Positions 17,405 to 25,918 of a DNA stretch of 64,000 nucleotides are shown piece after piece; within the stretch, counting starts at the first letter, position 1, and each line of letters begins with the position of its first letter. Origin of the DNA: an uncultured Dysosmobacter sp. Its GTDB lineage: Bacteria; Bacillota; Clostridia; Oscillospirales; Oscillospiraceae. The stretch lies in the NCBI RefSeq assembly GCF_947631635.1, contig NZ_CANRMB010000012.1:19919-83918 (forward strand). Reading direction: 5' to 3'. Both the position numbers and the translations under genes were made by a program. The notes beneath the pieces are model-generated. The model ran no database searches. It was not told where the DNA came from and saw only the letters and a list, made by a program, of their open reading frames with translations.

Positions 17405-19408
17405 ATGAAAAAACGGCTTTTGAGCCTTTTGTTGGCGGTGTGCACCACCGTGTCCCTGTTGGTGCTCCCCGCGGAGGCGGCCACCGTCAAATTTTCCGAT
17501 GTGCAGGACCAGACCACCACCACGGCGGTGGAGGTCCTGCGGCTCATGGGCGTGCTGGACGGCTACGGCGACGGGTCCTTCCGGCCCAACGCCCAGCTCA
17601 CCCGGGCGCAGTTCTGCAAAATGGCGGTCTACGCCATCAATGGCAGCAGCGAGCTGGGGATGCACCGCACCGTGACGGTGTTTCCGGACGTGAAGCCCTC
17701 CCATTGGGCGGCGGGGTACATCAACATGGCCGCCAAGGGGAAGCAGATCATTTCCGGCTATCCCGACGGCAGGTTCTACCCGGAGCGGAAGGTCACGGTG
17801 GGCCAGGCGGCCACCATCCTGCTGCGGGTCCTGGGCTATAAGGACGAGAACGTGGGCGGCGTGTGGCCGGACAGCTACATGGCCATGGCCGAGACCATCG
17901 GCCTCACCGAGGGCATCCGGGCCGGCGGCAACGACGTGCTGACCCGCGCCCAGGCGGCCCGGCTCTTCCTGAACCTGCTGACGGTGAACAAGGCCGAGGG
18001 CGGCAAGCTGTACACCCTGAGCGAGGAGACGGACTTCATCTCCGTGGACGGCGGCAGCGGCACCATCAAGACCAGCGATGAGACCTATACCATGGTCCAT
18101 CCCACCGATTCCAGCTCCCTGGCAGGCACCCGGGGCCGGGTGGTCCTGGCGGGCGAAAAGGCGCTGACCTTCCTGCCCTCCTCCACCGGCAGCAGCGGCG
18201 TGGCCAGTACGGCGGTCATCATCTATGCCGATGGCTCCAGCGCCGGTCTGGACGCGCTGGCCGGAAACCGGGACTACACCATCTATAAGAACGGCACCCG
18301 CGCCACGACCGCTGACCTGCGGAAGAACGACGTGGCCACCTATTACGCGGCCACCAACTCCATTCTGGTCTGCGACACCCGGGTCAGCGTGTACTACGAG
18401 GACTGCGCGCCCAATCCCAGCGCACCCACCCGGATCACGGCCATGGGCCATGAGTTCCCCGTGCTGCCCGTTGCGCAGGAGAGCCTGTCCAAGTTCAAGC
18501 CTGGCCAGCAGATGATCATCCTTCTGACCACGGACGGCCAGGTGGCCGCGGCGGTGGACGTGGACAGCGGCGTTCGCGGCAATGCCGTGGGCGTGGTCCA
18601 GAGCGGCTCTGTGCAGATGTTCTGCGGCACCACCATGCTGCCCCTCAAGGGCCAGGAACTGGACGATGTGGAGAGCCGGGTGGTCCGCCTCTCCTCCAGC
18701 AAGAAGGGCGAGCTGAACCTGAACCGCGTCAGCGGGACCGTGTACGGCGACCTGAAGGTCACGGAGCGGAAGCTGGGCAGCAAGCACCTGACGGAGAACG
18801 TGGTCATTTACCGGGACGGCAAGCTCATCACGCTGAACCAGCTGGCAAACGCCGTGGTGCCCAGAGCACAGATCCTCTACGCCCGGACCAACTGGGCCGG
18901 CGAGGTGGACCTGCTGGTCCTGAAGGGGGCCCTGGACGACGCCACCATCTATGGCCGCGCCTACTGGATCTACGATCAGGATACGGTGGAAGTCACGGAT
19001 AAGAATGGCCGTGAGCCTGGCGAAGATGGCTATGTGTCCACCACCAAGACCGTTGACCGGAGCAAGATGGGCGTGGAATACGGCGACGGAAAGAGAACCG
19101 AGGCATATAACTGCGGCTACAACGTCAAGAGCGGCGAGTTCGTCGGCATCACCCTGAACGCAGGCAAGACGGCCATCGTGGGTCTGGAGCGCCTGTCCAA
19201 GCTGGGCGGTGTCTCCAACAGCGCCTGGATCGGCGACACAGCGGTGACCTTCGGCGGCAAGACCTATACCGTGGATCCCGACACCCTGCTGTGCTACAAC
19301 GGGGACAGCCGGAACTGGATCACCCTGGACCGCGCCAGAGAGTACGCGGACAAAGCGGACCTCTATGCGAGAGACGGCATGATCATTGCCATGGAAGTGA
19401 AGTCCTGA
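17405..19408 (+). CDS. S-layer homology domain surface protein
   Basis: 667 residues with a cleavable signal peptide (KKRLLSLLLAVCTTVSLL... cut near AEA-ATV, about 24). Three SLH repeats fill about residues 27-190 (VKFSDVQDQ...GYGDGSFRPNAQLTRAQFCK; FPDVKPSHWAAGYI...GYPDGRFYPERKVTVGQAA; VWPDSYMAMAETIGL). These usually bind pyruvylated secondary wall polymers. The remaining ~470 residues are beta-rich with no recognised domain. The ATG at 17405 follows GAGGAGGAAG. It is a monocistronic gene with its own terminator. Confidence 0.9.
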   Translation: MKKRLLSLLLAVCTTVSLLVLPAEAATVKFSDVQDQTTTTAVEVLRLMGVLDGYGDGSFRPNAQLTRAQFCKMAVYAINGSSELGMHRTVTVFPDVKPSHWAAGYINMAAKGKQIISGYPDGRFYPERKVTVGQAATILLRVLGYKDENVGGVWPDSYMAMAETIGLTEGIRAGGNDVLTRAQAARLFLNLLTVNKAEGGKLYTLSEETDFISVDGGSGTIKTSDETYTMVHPTDSSSLAGTRGRVVLAGEKALTFLPSSTGSSGVASTAVIIYADGSSAGLDALAGNRDYTIYKNGTRATTADLRKNDVATYYAATNSILVCDTRVSVYYEDCAPNPSAPTRITAMGHEFPVLPVAQESLSKFKPGQQMIILLTTDGQVAAAVDVDSGVRGNAVGVVQSGSVQMFCGTTMLPLKGQELDDVESRVVRLSSSKKGELNLNRVSGTVYGDLKVTERKLGSKHLTENVVIYRDGKLITLNQLANAVVPRAQILYARTNWAGEVDLLVLKGALDDATIYGRAYWIYDQDTVEVTDKNGREPGEDGYVSTTKTVDRSKMGVEYGDGKRTEAYNCGYNVKSGEFVGITLNAGKTAIVGLERLSKLGGVSNSAWIGDTAVTFGGKTYTVDPDTLLCYNGDSRNWITLDRAREYADKADLYARDGMIIAMEVKS

Positions 19409-19421
19409 CGGCATCCAATTA

Positions 19422-19459
19422 AAAAACAGCCGGGAGCCAATTGGCTCCCGGCTGTTTTT
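19422..19459. terminator. Bidirectional terminator
   Basis: AAAAACAGCCGGGAGCCAA/TTGGCTCCCGGCTGTTTTT, a perfect 19-bp inverted repeat with A- and T-runs on the two sides. It serves the SLH gene and may serve the facing methyltransferase gene. Confidence 0.9.
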
Positions 19460-19535
19460 ATCATATCGCCGAGGAAACAGCAGAATAGCTTCCGCCTTAG
19501 AATCGGGGAGAACGAGGGACCATTATAAGAGACGC

Positions 19536-20768
19536 TTATACGACCTGAAAGAGATAGAATTTGAGATAATTGGTCTCGTCCACGCCCCAGAGGATGGGGT
19601 GGTCGCAGCTCTGCTGCCGGGCCTCGATCTGCCGAAGCTGGACGCCGGCGTCTTTTGCCGCGTCGTGGAGCATGGCGACGAATTTTTCCTCCGTGGCAAA
19701 GTGGGAGCAGGAGCAGGTGGCGAGATATCCGCCCCTCGGCAAAAGGCGCATGGCCCGGTAGTTGATCTCCTTGTACCCGGTGATGGCATTGGCCACGGTC
19801 TTTCGAGACTTGGTGAAGGCCGGTGGGTCCAGGATGATGAAGTCATACTTCACGGGCGCTTTTTCCAGCTGGGGCAGAAGGTCGAACACATTGGCGGCCA
19901 CGCAGTCCACAACTTCGGAAAGCCCGTTTCTGGCGGCGTTGGCCCGGGCCATCTCCACGGCGGATTCCGACACATCCACGGCAGTGACATGCTTTGCGCC
20001 GCCTGCCGCCGCGTTCAGGGCAAAGGAGCCGGTGTGGGTAAAGCAGTCCAGCACGGTCTTGCCCCGGGCCAGGCGGGCCACAGCCTGGCGGTTGTACTTC
20101 TGGTCCAGAAAGAAGCCGGTCTTCTGCCCGTTCTCCACATCCACCAGATAGCGGATGCCGTTTTCCGTGATCTCTGTGACGGGGCTTTCCGGCGGTTCCT
20201 CGCCGGGCAGGGGAAACCAGGCCTTATACTGGGAGAGGCCCTCCTTTTCCCGCAGGGCCGCGTCGTTGCGCTCGTAAACGCCCCGGATGGCCTGCCCGTC
20301 CTCCCGGAGGATGCGGACCAGCATGGGGAGGAGCAGCGCCTTGACGCCCTCCATGCCCACGGACAGCACCTGGACACTGAGCAGGTCGTGGAACTTGTCC
20401 ACCGTCAGTCCGGGGAACGCGTCCGCCTCGCCGAAGATGACGCGGCAGCAGTCCAGGTCCTCCGGGGCCATCACGCTCTTCCGGTATTCCCAGGCCCAGC
20501 GGAGCTTCCGCTCCCAAAAGGCAGCGTCGAAGCGGTCATTGGCGTTTCGGGAGATCAGACGGATGCGGATCTTGGACTGTTCCGACAGGAAGCCAGTGCC
20601 AAGATATCGGCCCTTTTTGCCCAATATATCCACCAATTCGCCGTTTTTGGGCGTTCCATCCACCGCCAGGACCTCCGCGTCGTAGACCCAGGGATGTCCC
20701 CGGAGGATGGCCGCTTCCGCCTTGGGGGTGACGGTAAATCTGGGGTAGATGCGCGCTGTTTTCATCAT
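19536..20768 (-). CDS. Class I rRNA large-subunit methyltransferase (RlmI/YwbD type)
   Basis: About 410 residues. The N-terminal PUA domain is clear (RGHPWVYDAEVLAVDG, about 20-75). A Rossmann SAM-binding core follows, with motif I VLDCFTHTGSFALNAAAGG and catalytic DPPAFTKSRKT. Family members methylate a cytosine of 23S rRNA to m5C; the exact base is not deducible here. Two adjacent ATGs (20768, 20765) follow AGGAGGG; either could be used. It is divergent from the amidase gene with under 100 bp between starts. Confidence 0.9.
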   Translation of the reverse strand: MMKTARIYPRFTVTPKAEAAILRGHPWVYDAEVLAVDGTPKNGELVDILGKKGRYLGTGFLSEQSKIRIRLISRNANDRFDAAFWERKLRWAWEYRKSVMAPEDLDCCRVIFGEADAFPGLTVDKFHDLLSVQVLSVGMEGVKALLLPMLVRILREDGQAIRGVYERNDAALREKEGLSQYKAWFPLPGEEPPESPVTEITENGIRYLVDVENGQKTGFFLDQKYNRQAVARLARGKTVLDCFTHTGSFALNAAAGGAKHVTAVDVSESAVEMARANAARNGLSEVVDCVAANVFDLLPQLEKAPVKYDFIILDPPAFTKSRKTVANAITGYKEINYRAMRLLPRGGYLATCSCSHFATEEKFVAMLHDAAKDAGVQLRQIEARQQSCDHPILWGVDETNYLKFYLFQVV

Positions 20769-20858
20769 CAGGTCCCTCCTGCGCAGTTCGTTTCCGAAAC
20801 AGTGTATCACACTTTTCTGGAAATTGCCATAGAATCAAATGAGAAGGAGGGACCTATC

Positions 20859-21599
20859 ATGCCTATCATCTATCTGAGCCCATCCACGCAGGAGTGGAAC
20901 CAATATGTCACGGGAAACGGCTCTGAGGAGTATCACATGAACCTGCTGGCAGACGCCCTGGTGCCCTACCTGGTGTCTAACGGCATTCAGTATAAGCGCA
21001 ACAGGCCGGAGATGACCGCCGGCTCCTCCATCCGGGAGGCCAACAGCAGCTACTACGACTTCTATCTGGCCCTGCACTCCAATGCCGCCCCGGAGGGCCA
21101 TTACGGGGAGCAGCGGGGCATCATTGCCTTTTATTATCCCGGCAGCACCCAGGGGCAGCGGGCGGCGGAGCTGATCGCGGAGGAGCTGCGGAAGATCTAC
21201 CCCCTGCCTGACCGCGTTATCACCCGGGCCACCACCACGCTGGGAGAGGTGCGCCAGTCCAACGCCCCGGCGGTTCTGGTGGAGATCGGCTACCACGACA
21301 ACTACTCCGACGCTGTCTGGCTGGAGGGCCACTGGGACGCCATCGCCCAGCAGCTGGCCCGGGCGCTGACCCGCTTCTTCGGCCTGCCCTTCATCTACCC
21401 CATGGACCCTGTCCAGGGCACGGTGGCGGTAAACTACGGTACGCTGAACCTGCGCAGCTACCCGTCCTCCACCGGGACCATCCTGGCCAACATGCCCAAC
21501 GGCGCCGCCGTCACCATCTACGGCGAATGGCAGGGGTGGTATGTGGTCCATTATGGGGATTATGTGGGGTACGCAGCAGCGGCCTACATCGACACCTGA
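20859..21599 (+). CDS. N-acetylmuramoyl-L-alanine amidase with C-terminal SH3 domain
   Basis: 246 residues. The amidase_3 domain (1-175) has metal-ligand regions SEEYHMN and LHSNAAPEG and the catalytic-glutamate segment VLVEIGYHDN. The usual first ligand motif (DPGHGG) is replaced by LSPSTQEWN, a variant I associate with a Firmicutes subfamily. A bacterial SH3 domain occupies about 185-246 (GTLNLRSYPSS...). There is no signal peptide, so it may be released by lysis or act within the spore or mother cell. The start follows AAGGAGG. The last 75 bp of this gene are repeated twice more downstream. Confidence 0.88.
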   Translation: MPIIYLSPSTQEWNQYVTGNGSEEYHMNLLADALVPYLVSNGIQYKRNRPEMTAGSSIREANSSYYDFYLALHSNAAPEGHYGEQRGIIAFYYPGSTQGQRAAELIAEELRKIYPLPDRVITRATTTLGEVRQSNAPAVLVEIGYHDNYSDAVWLEGHWDAIAQQLARALTRFFGLPFIYPMDPVQGTVAVNYGTLNLRSYPSSTGTILANMPNGAAVTIYGEWQGWYVVHYGDYVGYAAAAYIDT

Positions 21600-21643
21600 C
21601 CCATGAGCCGTCCGGCCAGAGGCCGGGCGCCGCGGCAGCGGCG

Positions 21644-21739
21644 TCAAGTATTTTGGCGGCGCCAAAATCTTGAATCGGGCGGGCTTAGCCTGCCCGGTTT
21701 GTTTTGATCCGGGGTCCCCAAAGGGCCTGCCCTTTGGGG
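21644..21739 (+). repeat. Three-hairpin element, amidase copy 1
   Basis: Hairpin A is TCAAGTATTTTGGC/GCCAAAATCTTGA (21644-21673). Hairpin B is a GGGCGGGC/GCCTGCCC stem. A 13-nt linker starting TTG follows. Hairpin C is GGTCCCCAAAGGGC/GCCCTTTGGGGA. The same layout appears after murE at 41341-41443 with different stem sequences. Confidence 0.85.
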
Positions 21740-21741
21740 AT

Positions 21742-21816
21742 GAATGGCAGGGGTGGTACGTGGTCCATTATGGGGATTACGTGGGGTACGCGGCAGCGGC
21801 TTACATCGACACCTGA
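21742..21816 (+). pseudogene. Amidase tail copy 2 (25 codons)
   Basis: Codes for the same 24 residues plus TGA as the true gene end, with four synonymous differences. It has no start codon and is shifted one base relative to the gene by the 217-bp period, so read-through would not translate it. Confidence 0.85.
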
Positions 21817-21860
21817 CCCGTGAGCCGTCCGGCCAGAGGCCGGGCGCCGCGGCAGCGGCG

Positions 21861-21956
21861 TCAAGTATTTTGGCGGCGCCAAAATCTTGAACCGGGCGGG
21901 CTTAGCCTGCCCGGTTTGTTTTGATCCGAGGTCCCCAAAGGGCCTGCCCTTTGGGG
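21861..21956 (+). repeat. Three-hairpin element, amidase copy 2
   Basis: Repeats the 21644-21739 element with two substitutions (TCGGG to CCGGG, GGGGTCC to GAGGTCC). Confidence 0.85.
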
Positions 21957-21958
21957 AT

Positions 21959-22033
21959 GAATGGCAGGGATGGTACGTGGTCCATTATGGGGATTATGTG
22001 GGGTACGCAGCGGCGGCTTACATCGACACCTGA
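21959..22033 (+). pseudogene. Amidase tail copy 3 (25 codons)
   Basis: Third copy of the gene end, differing from the true gene at four wobble positions and encoding identical residues. After its TGA only CCCATGAGCCGTCCGGCCAG is shared before unique sequence begins, so the array ends here. Confidence 0.85.
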
Positions 22034-22137
22034 CCCATGAGCCGTCCGGCCAGCCTGGACACTTGACCGGATCGAAGGGAAGGGGCGGCCCGGTAAGCGG
22101 GGCGTAAGTGGGGACGGGAGTGCCGGAACGCCGCAAA

Positions 22138-22222
22138 AAACCACATGTAGTGGAAAAACTTTTGCATAAACCACATATTTATGCGGTTTGTCCTTGACAG
22201 TGGTCCGGCAAACGATTAAACT
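22138..22222 (+). promoter_or_regulatory. rny promoter and upstream repeats
   Basis: TTGACA (22194-22199), 17 bp, TAAACT (22217-22222). Just upstream, AAACCACAT occurs twice 30 bp apart (22138, 22168), and GCATAAA...TTTATGC (22164-22184) is a dyad. These may bind a regulator. The leader from about 22229 to 22336 shows no riboswitch I recognise. Confidence 0.65.
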
Positions 22223-22336
22223 AGAAAAGGATAATCATCGGAGGGCAGCAGGGGTGCCATTCGATCGTTTTCTAACCATGGAATCTTGATAGATACAGCG
22301 AACCAATACCGAATTTGAATGGAGGAAACACGACTT

Positions 22337-23884
22337 ATGATGGATGCCATCATCGCCGGCCTGGTCGGGCTGGTCGTTGGCGGCGTGGTCTGCTTCCCGC
22401 TCGGTATTCGCTATCGGAAAAATGTCTCCGAGAAGGAAATCTCAAGCGCAGAAGAGGAAGGAAAGCGCATCATCAATGAGGCCATCAAGAGTGCCGAGAC
22501 TAAGAAAAAGGAAGCCCTTTTGGAAGCCAAAGAAGAGATTTTGAAAAGCCGCAGCGAGTACGAGAAGGAAGAAAAATCACGCAGAGCCGATCTGCAGCGG
22601 CAGGAAAACCGCCTGCAGCAGAAGGAGGAGAACCTCGACCGAAAGACCGAGGCCATCGAGAAAAAGGAGGAGTCCCTGGCCCAGAAGCACGCGGCCATCG
22701 ACAAGGAAAACGAAGAGATCAAGGTCATCAAGCGCAGCCAGACCGAAATGCTGGAACGCATCTCCGGCTTCACCGCCGAGGAGGCAAAGCAGTATCTCAT
22801 CGATCAGGTGGAGTCTGAGGTGACCCACGAGACCGCCCTCAAGATCAAAGAGGTGGAGTCCCGGATGAAGGAAGAGTGCGAGGCCCGCGCCCGCGAAGTG
22901 GTGGCCCAGGCCATCCAGCGCTGCGCCGCCGACCAGGTGGCCGAGATGACCGTCAGTGTGGTTCCCCTGCCCAATGACGAGATGAAGGGCCGCATCATTG
23001 GCCGTGAGGGCCGCAACATCCGCACCATCGAGACCTTGACCGGCGTGGACCTGATCATTGACGACACCCCGGAGGCCATCACGGTCTCCTGCTTCGAGCC
23101 CGTGCGGCGGGAGATCGCCCGCCTGGCTCTGGAAAAGCTGATCGCCGACGGCCGCATCCACCCCACCCATATCGAGGAGATGGTGGAGAAGGCCCGCCGG
23201 GAGGTGGAGGCCACCATCAAGGCCGAGGGCGAGCGCGTCACCTTTGAGTGCGGTGTCCGCAACCTGCACCCCGAGCTGGTGAAGATGCTGGGCCGCCTGC
23301 ACTACCGCACCAGCTACGGTCAGAATGTTTTGCAGCACTCCGTGGAGGTGTCCCACATCGCCGGCATGATGGCCGCCGAGCTGGGCGCCGATGTTCAGGC
23401 CGCCAAGCGCGCCGGACTGCTCCACGACCTGGGCAAGTCCGTTGACCACGAGCTGGAGGGCACCCATGTGGCCCTGGGCGTGGAGTTCGCCCGGAAGTAC
23501 AAGGAGCGGGAGGACATCCTCCACGCCATCGAGGCCCACCACAACGATGTGGAGCCCCGCACCATCGTCGCCTGCCTGGTGCAGGCCGCGGATGCCATTT
23601 CCGCCGCCCGTCCCGGTGCGCGCCGCGAGAATCTGGAGAATTACATCAAGCGCCTGGAACAGCTGGAGACCATCACCGGCTCCCATCCCGGCGTCGATAA
23701 GGCGTATGCCATCCAGGCCGGCCGCGAGGTCCGCGTCATGGTGAAGCCCGAGCAGGTCAGCGAGGACCAGATGGTCATCCTGGCCCGGGACCTGGCGAAG
23801 AAGATCGAGGAAGAGATGGAATATCCCGGTCAGATCAAGGTCCATGTCCTGCGGGAGACCAAGGTCGTTGAATACGCGAAGTAA
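22337..23884 (+). CDS. rny: Ribonuclease Y
   Basis: About 515 residues, the usual length. An N-terminal membrane helix ([19 protein letters not shown]) is followed by a long charged coiled coil to about 190. Next come a KH domain ([19 protein letters not shown], about 215-275) and an HD domain ([14 protein letters not shown]...LLHDLGK, about 320-430). This endoribonuclease starts mRNA turnover at the membrane. Start choice: GGAGGA lies inside the first codons of an upstream in-frame ATG (22319), so translation most likely begins at 22337 or 22340. Confidence 0.95.
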   Translation: MMDAIIAGLVGLVVGGVVCFPLGIRYRKNVSEKEISSAEEEGKRIINEAIKSAETKKKEALLEAKEEILKSRSEYEKEEKSRRADLQRQENRLQQKEENLDRKTEAIEKKEESLAQKHAAIDKENEEIKVIKRSQTEMLERISGFTAEEAKQYLIDQVESEVTHETALKIKEVESRMKEECEARAREVVAQAIQRCAADQVAEMTVSVVPLPNDEMKGRIIGREGRNIRTIETLTGVDLIIDDTPEAITVSCFEPVRREIARLALEKLIADGRIHPTHIEEMVEKARREVEATIKAEGERVTFECGVRNLHPELVKMLGRLHYRTSYGQNVLQHSVEVSHIAGMMAAELGADVQAAKRAGLLHDLGKSVDHELEGTHVALGVEFARKYKEREDILHAIEAHHNDVEPRTIVACLVQAADAISAARPGARRENLENYIKRLEQLETITGSHPGVDKAYAIQAGREVRVMVKPEQVSEDQMVILARDLAKKIEEEMEYPGQIKVHVLRETKVVEYAK

Positions 23885-23898
23885 AAAGAGCATGAGAA

Positions 23899-23930
23899 AA
23901 TCCTCCGGGGTGTTCCCCGGAGGATTTTTT
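23899..23930 (+). terminator. rny terminator
   Basis: AATCCTCCGGGG-TGTT-CCCCGGAGGATT stem with trailing TTTT. Confidence 0.9.
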
Positions 23931-24059
23931 ATGGAAAAAAGCAGGTGCGGAACGGGGGCTGCCGCCCCGGCTCTCCGTCCCTCCCGCGTGAGAGATATGC
24001 CTTGCAGATGTCAAAAAGCCGGACAGCGGTCTGCTGTCCGGCTTGGTAAGATCCGGCCG

Positions 24060-24986
24060 TTACGCCAAAAATCCCTTCAGGATGCAGTCCTCGGCCTCTT
24101 CCTCGGTCAGGCCCAGGGTCTCCAGCTTCAAAAGCTGGTCGCCGGCGATCTTGCCGATGGCTGCCTCGTGGACCAGCTGCGCCTCGGTGCAGTTGGCGGT
24201 GATGGCGGGGATGGACTTGATCTTCGCGTCGCCCATGATGATGGAGTCGCACTGCACATGGCCGAAGCACTGGGCGTTGCCCACCATCCGGGGATAGAAC
24301 ACCTGGCTGGAGGTGTCCTGGGCCACGGAACGGGAGATGACCCGACCCTTGGAGTCCTCGCCGTCCAGCACGATCTCCATGTCGCTCTCCGCCACCTGTT
24401 CCCCATGGGTCAGCAGGCGCTCGGTGATGACGGCCTCGGCGCCCTTGCCGCAGACGATCTTGGTGTACCGCTTGGTGGAGTCGATGCCCCGGATCTGGAC
24501 GCTCTCCATCTGGATGGAGGCGCCCTCCTCCAGATAGACCACGGTCTGGGGATTCATGATCCTGCCGCCCTTGCCGTCGCCCTCGCCGTAGTGCTTCTCC
24601 GTGTACTTCACATGGGAGTGTTTGCCCACGTAGAAGGTGTGGACGCCGTCGTGGCGGGAGGTCTGGTCGCCGCAGTTGTGGATGCCGCAGCCGGCCACGA
24701 TGTCCACGTCGCAGTTCTCACCAATGTAGAAGTCGTTGTAGACCATCTCCTGGATGCCGGGCTTGGTGATGATGACGGGGATGTGGCAGGTCTCGCCCAC
24801 GGTGCCGTCCTTGATGCGGATGTCGATGCCGCTTTTTCCATCGGTCTTGCTGGTGATCTTGATGTGCTCGGTGCTCTGGCGGCCGTCGCAGCCGCTGTCC
24901 TTCCGGATGTTGAAGGCGCCCACGGGCTTGCCCAGCATGTCCGCGATCTTTTCCAGAAGCTCGCGGTCGATCTCATTTTCCATCAT
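24060..24986 (-). CDS. sufB: Short SufB/SufD-type scaffold of a minimal Fe-S assembly system
   Basis: 308 residues, against about 420-490 for classical SufB/SufD. The SufBD beta-helix core is clear (KHSHVKYTEKHYGEG, VYLEEGASIQMESVQIRG, GRVISRSVAQDTSSQVF, then AKIKSIPAITANCTEAQLVHEAAIG near the C-terminus). The last segment matches the conserved C-terminal stretch with an invariant-type His/Glu. Its ATG overlaps the sufC stop by 4 bp. No sufS, sufU or second sufD is nearby. The pair fits the two-component SUF-like minimal machinery (SMS) described as an ancestral Fe-S assembly system. It would build clusters in the cytosol. Confidence 0.88.
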   Translation of the reverse strand: MMENEIDRELLEKIADMLGKPVGAFNIRKDSGCDGRQSTEHIKITSKTDGKSGIDIRIKDGTVGETCHIPVIITKPGIQEMVYNDFYIGENCDVDIVAGCGIHNCGDQTSRHDGVHTFYVGKHSHVKYTEKHYGEGDGKGGRIMNPQTVVYLEEGASIQMESVQIRGIDSTKRYTKIVCGKGAEAVITERLLTHGEQVAESDMEIVLDGEDSKGRVISRSVAQDTSSQVFYPRMVGNAQCFGHVQCDSIIMGDAKIKSIPAITANCTEAQLVHEAAIGKIAGDQLLKLETLGLTEEEAEDCILKGFLA

Positions 24987-25723
24987 TGCGCCTTCACCTC
25001 CTTTGTCAAAACAGGGCAGCCGCCCAGGGTGTCCGCCAGGATCTGGGGCAGAATATCCGCCGCGGAACCGCGGTGCCGGATGGTGCCGTCGCCCACCACG
25101 ATGACCTCGTCCGCCAGGGAGATGATGCGCTCCTGATGGGAGATGATGATCATGGTGGCGCTGCCCTGGGTGTGGATCTGCTCAAAGGTCTCCGTCAGCC
25201 GGGCGAAGGACCACAGGTCGATGCCGGCTTCCGGCTCGTCGAAGATCATCAGATCGGCATTGCGGGCCAGGATGGATGCGATCTCAATGCGCTTGACCTC
25301 GCCGCCGGAGAGGGATACATCCACCTCCCGGTCCAGATAGTCGTTGGCACACAGGCCCACTTTTGTCAGGTATTGGCAGCACCTGTCCTTGGACAGCTTC
25401 TGGTCCCCGGAGGCCAGGGTCAGCAGGTCCCGGACCGTCAGGCCCTTGAAGCGGGGCGGCTGCTGAAAGCCGTAGCTGATGCCCAGGCGTGCCCGCTCCG
25501 TGATGCCCAGCTCCGTGATATCCTGGCCGTTCCAGAGGATCTGGCCGGAGGTGGGCGTCACCAGGCCCATGACGACCTTCGCCAGAGTGGTCTTGCCGCC
25601 GCCGTTAGGGCCCGTAAAGACCACCAGCTTGTGGTCGTCGATGGTGAGGGAGATATCGTTCAAGATTCCCAGCTCTTCGTCGCCCTCCCGGACGGCGTAG
25701 CTGATGTGTTTCAGTTCCAGCAT
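24983..25723 (-). CDS. sufC: SufC-type Fe-S assembly ATPase
   Basis: 246-residue ABC ATPase. Walker A GPNGGGKTT (about 38), signature LSGGEVKR (about 142) and Walker B LMIFDEPEAGID (about 163). The SIS-like DEPEAGID form and ISYGFQQPPRFKG are typical of SufC rather than transporters. It starts after AAAGGAGG and is translationally coupled to the SufB-like gene. ATP binding by SufC remodels the SufB scaffold during cluster assembly. It is divergent from the ferritin-like gene at 25919. Confidence 0.92.
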   Translation of the reverse strand: MLELKHISYAVREGDEELGILNDISLTIDDHKLVVFTGPNGGGKTTLAKVVMGLVTPTSGQILWNGQDITELGITERARLGISYGFQQPPRFKGLTVRDLLTLASGDQKLSKDRCCQYLTKVGLCANDYLDREVDVSLSGGEVKRIEIASILARNADLMIFDEPEAGIDLWSFARLTETFEQIHTQGSATMIIISHQERIISLADEVIVVGDGTIRHRGSAADILPQILADTLGGCPVLTKEVKAQ

Positions 25724-25850
25724 GGAAAGGAACCTCCTTTGATGGCAGAAATGCTCACAGTTTCTCTATTTTAGCAGATAGAACAGGAAAAAGCAACGGA
25801 ATGTATCCCTCTTTCAAGGGTATTTTAACCAAAAAATCGACTTTATGCCT

Positions 25851-25864
25851 GTTGCTCCTGCAAC
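25851..25864. promoter_or_regulatory. Small dyad between sufC and the ferritin-like gene
   Basis: GTTGC-TCCT-GCAAC lies midway in the 195-bp divergent gap. It may be an operator for an iron or redox regulator, but sequence alone does not show which. Confidence 0.25.
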
Positions 25865-25918
25865 AAGAACAAAAAATGGGATTTCCGCATAAACTACAAA
25901 GAAAGGGAGGGACCTCAT

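Larger units (their letters stand above)
21525..22056 (+). repeat. 217-bp tandem repeat of amidase 3' end plus hairpin element (2.4 copies)
   Basis: GAATGGCAGGG(A/G)TGG begins at 21525, 21742 and 21959, so the period is exactly 217 bp. Each unit has the last 25 amidase codons with TGA, then about 142 bp of hairpins. The third unit stops about 22 bp after its TGA. Six positions vary among the three tails and all six are third codon positions that leave the protein unchanged. The spacers of units 1 and 2 differ at only three bases. Confidence 0.95.

Noticed and set aside
19599..20858. A 420-codon extension upstream of the amidase start
   Set aside because: It is the antisense shadow of the methyltransferase gene; the real start at 20859 follows AAGGAGG.
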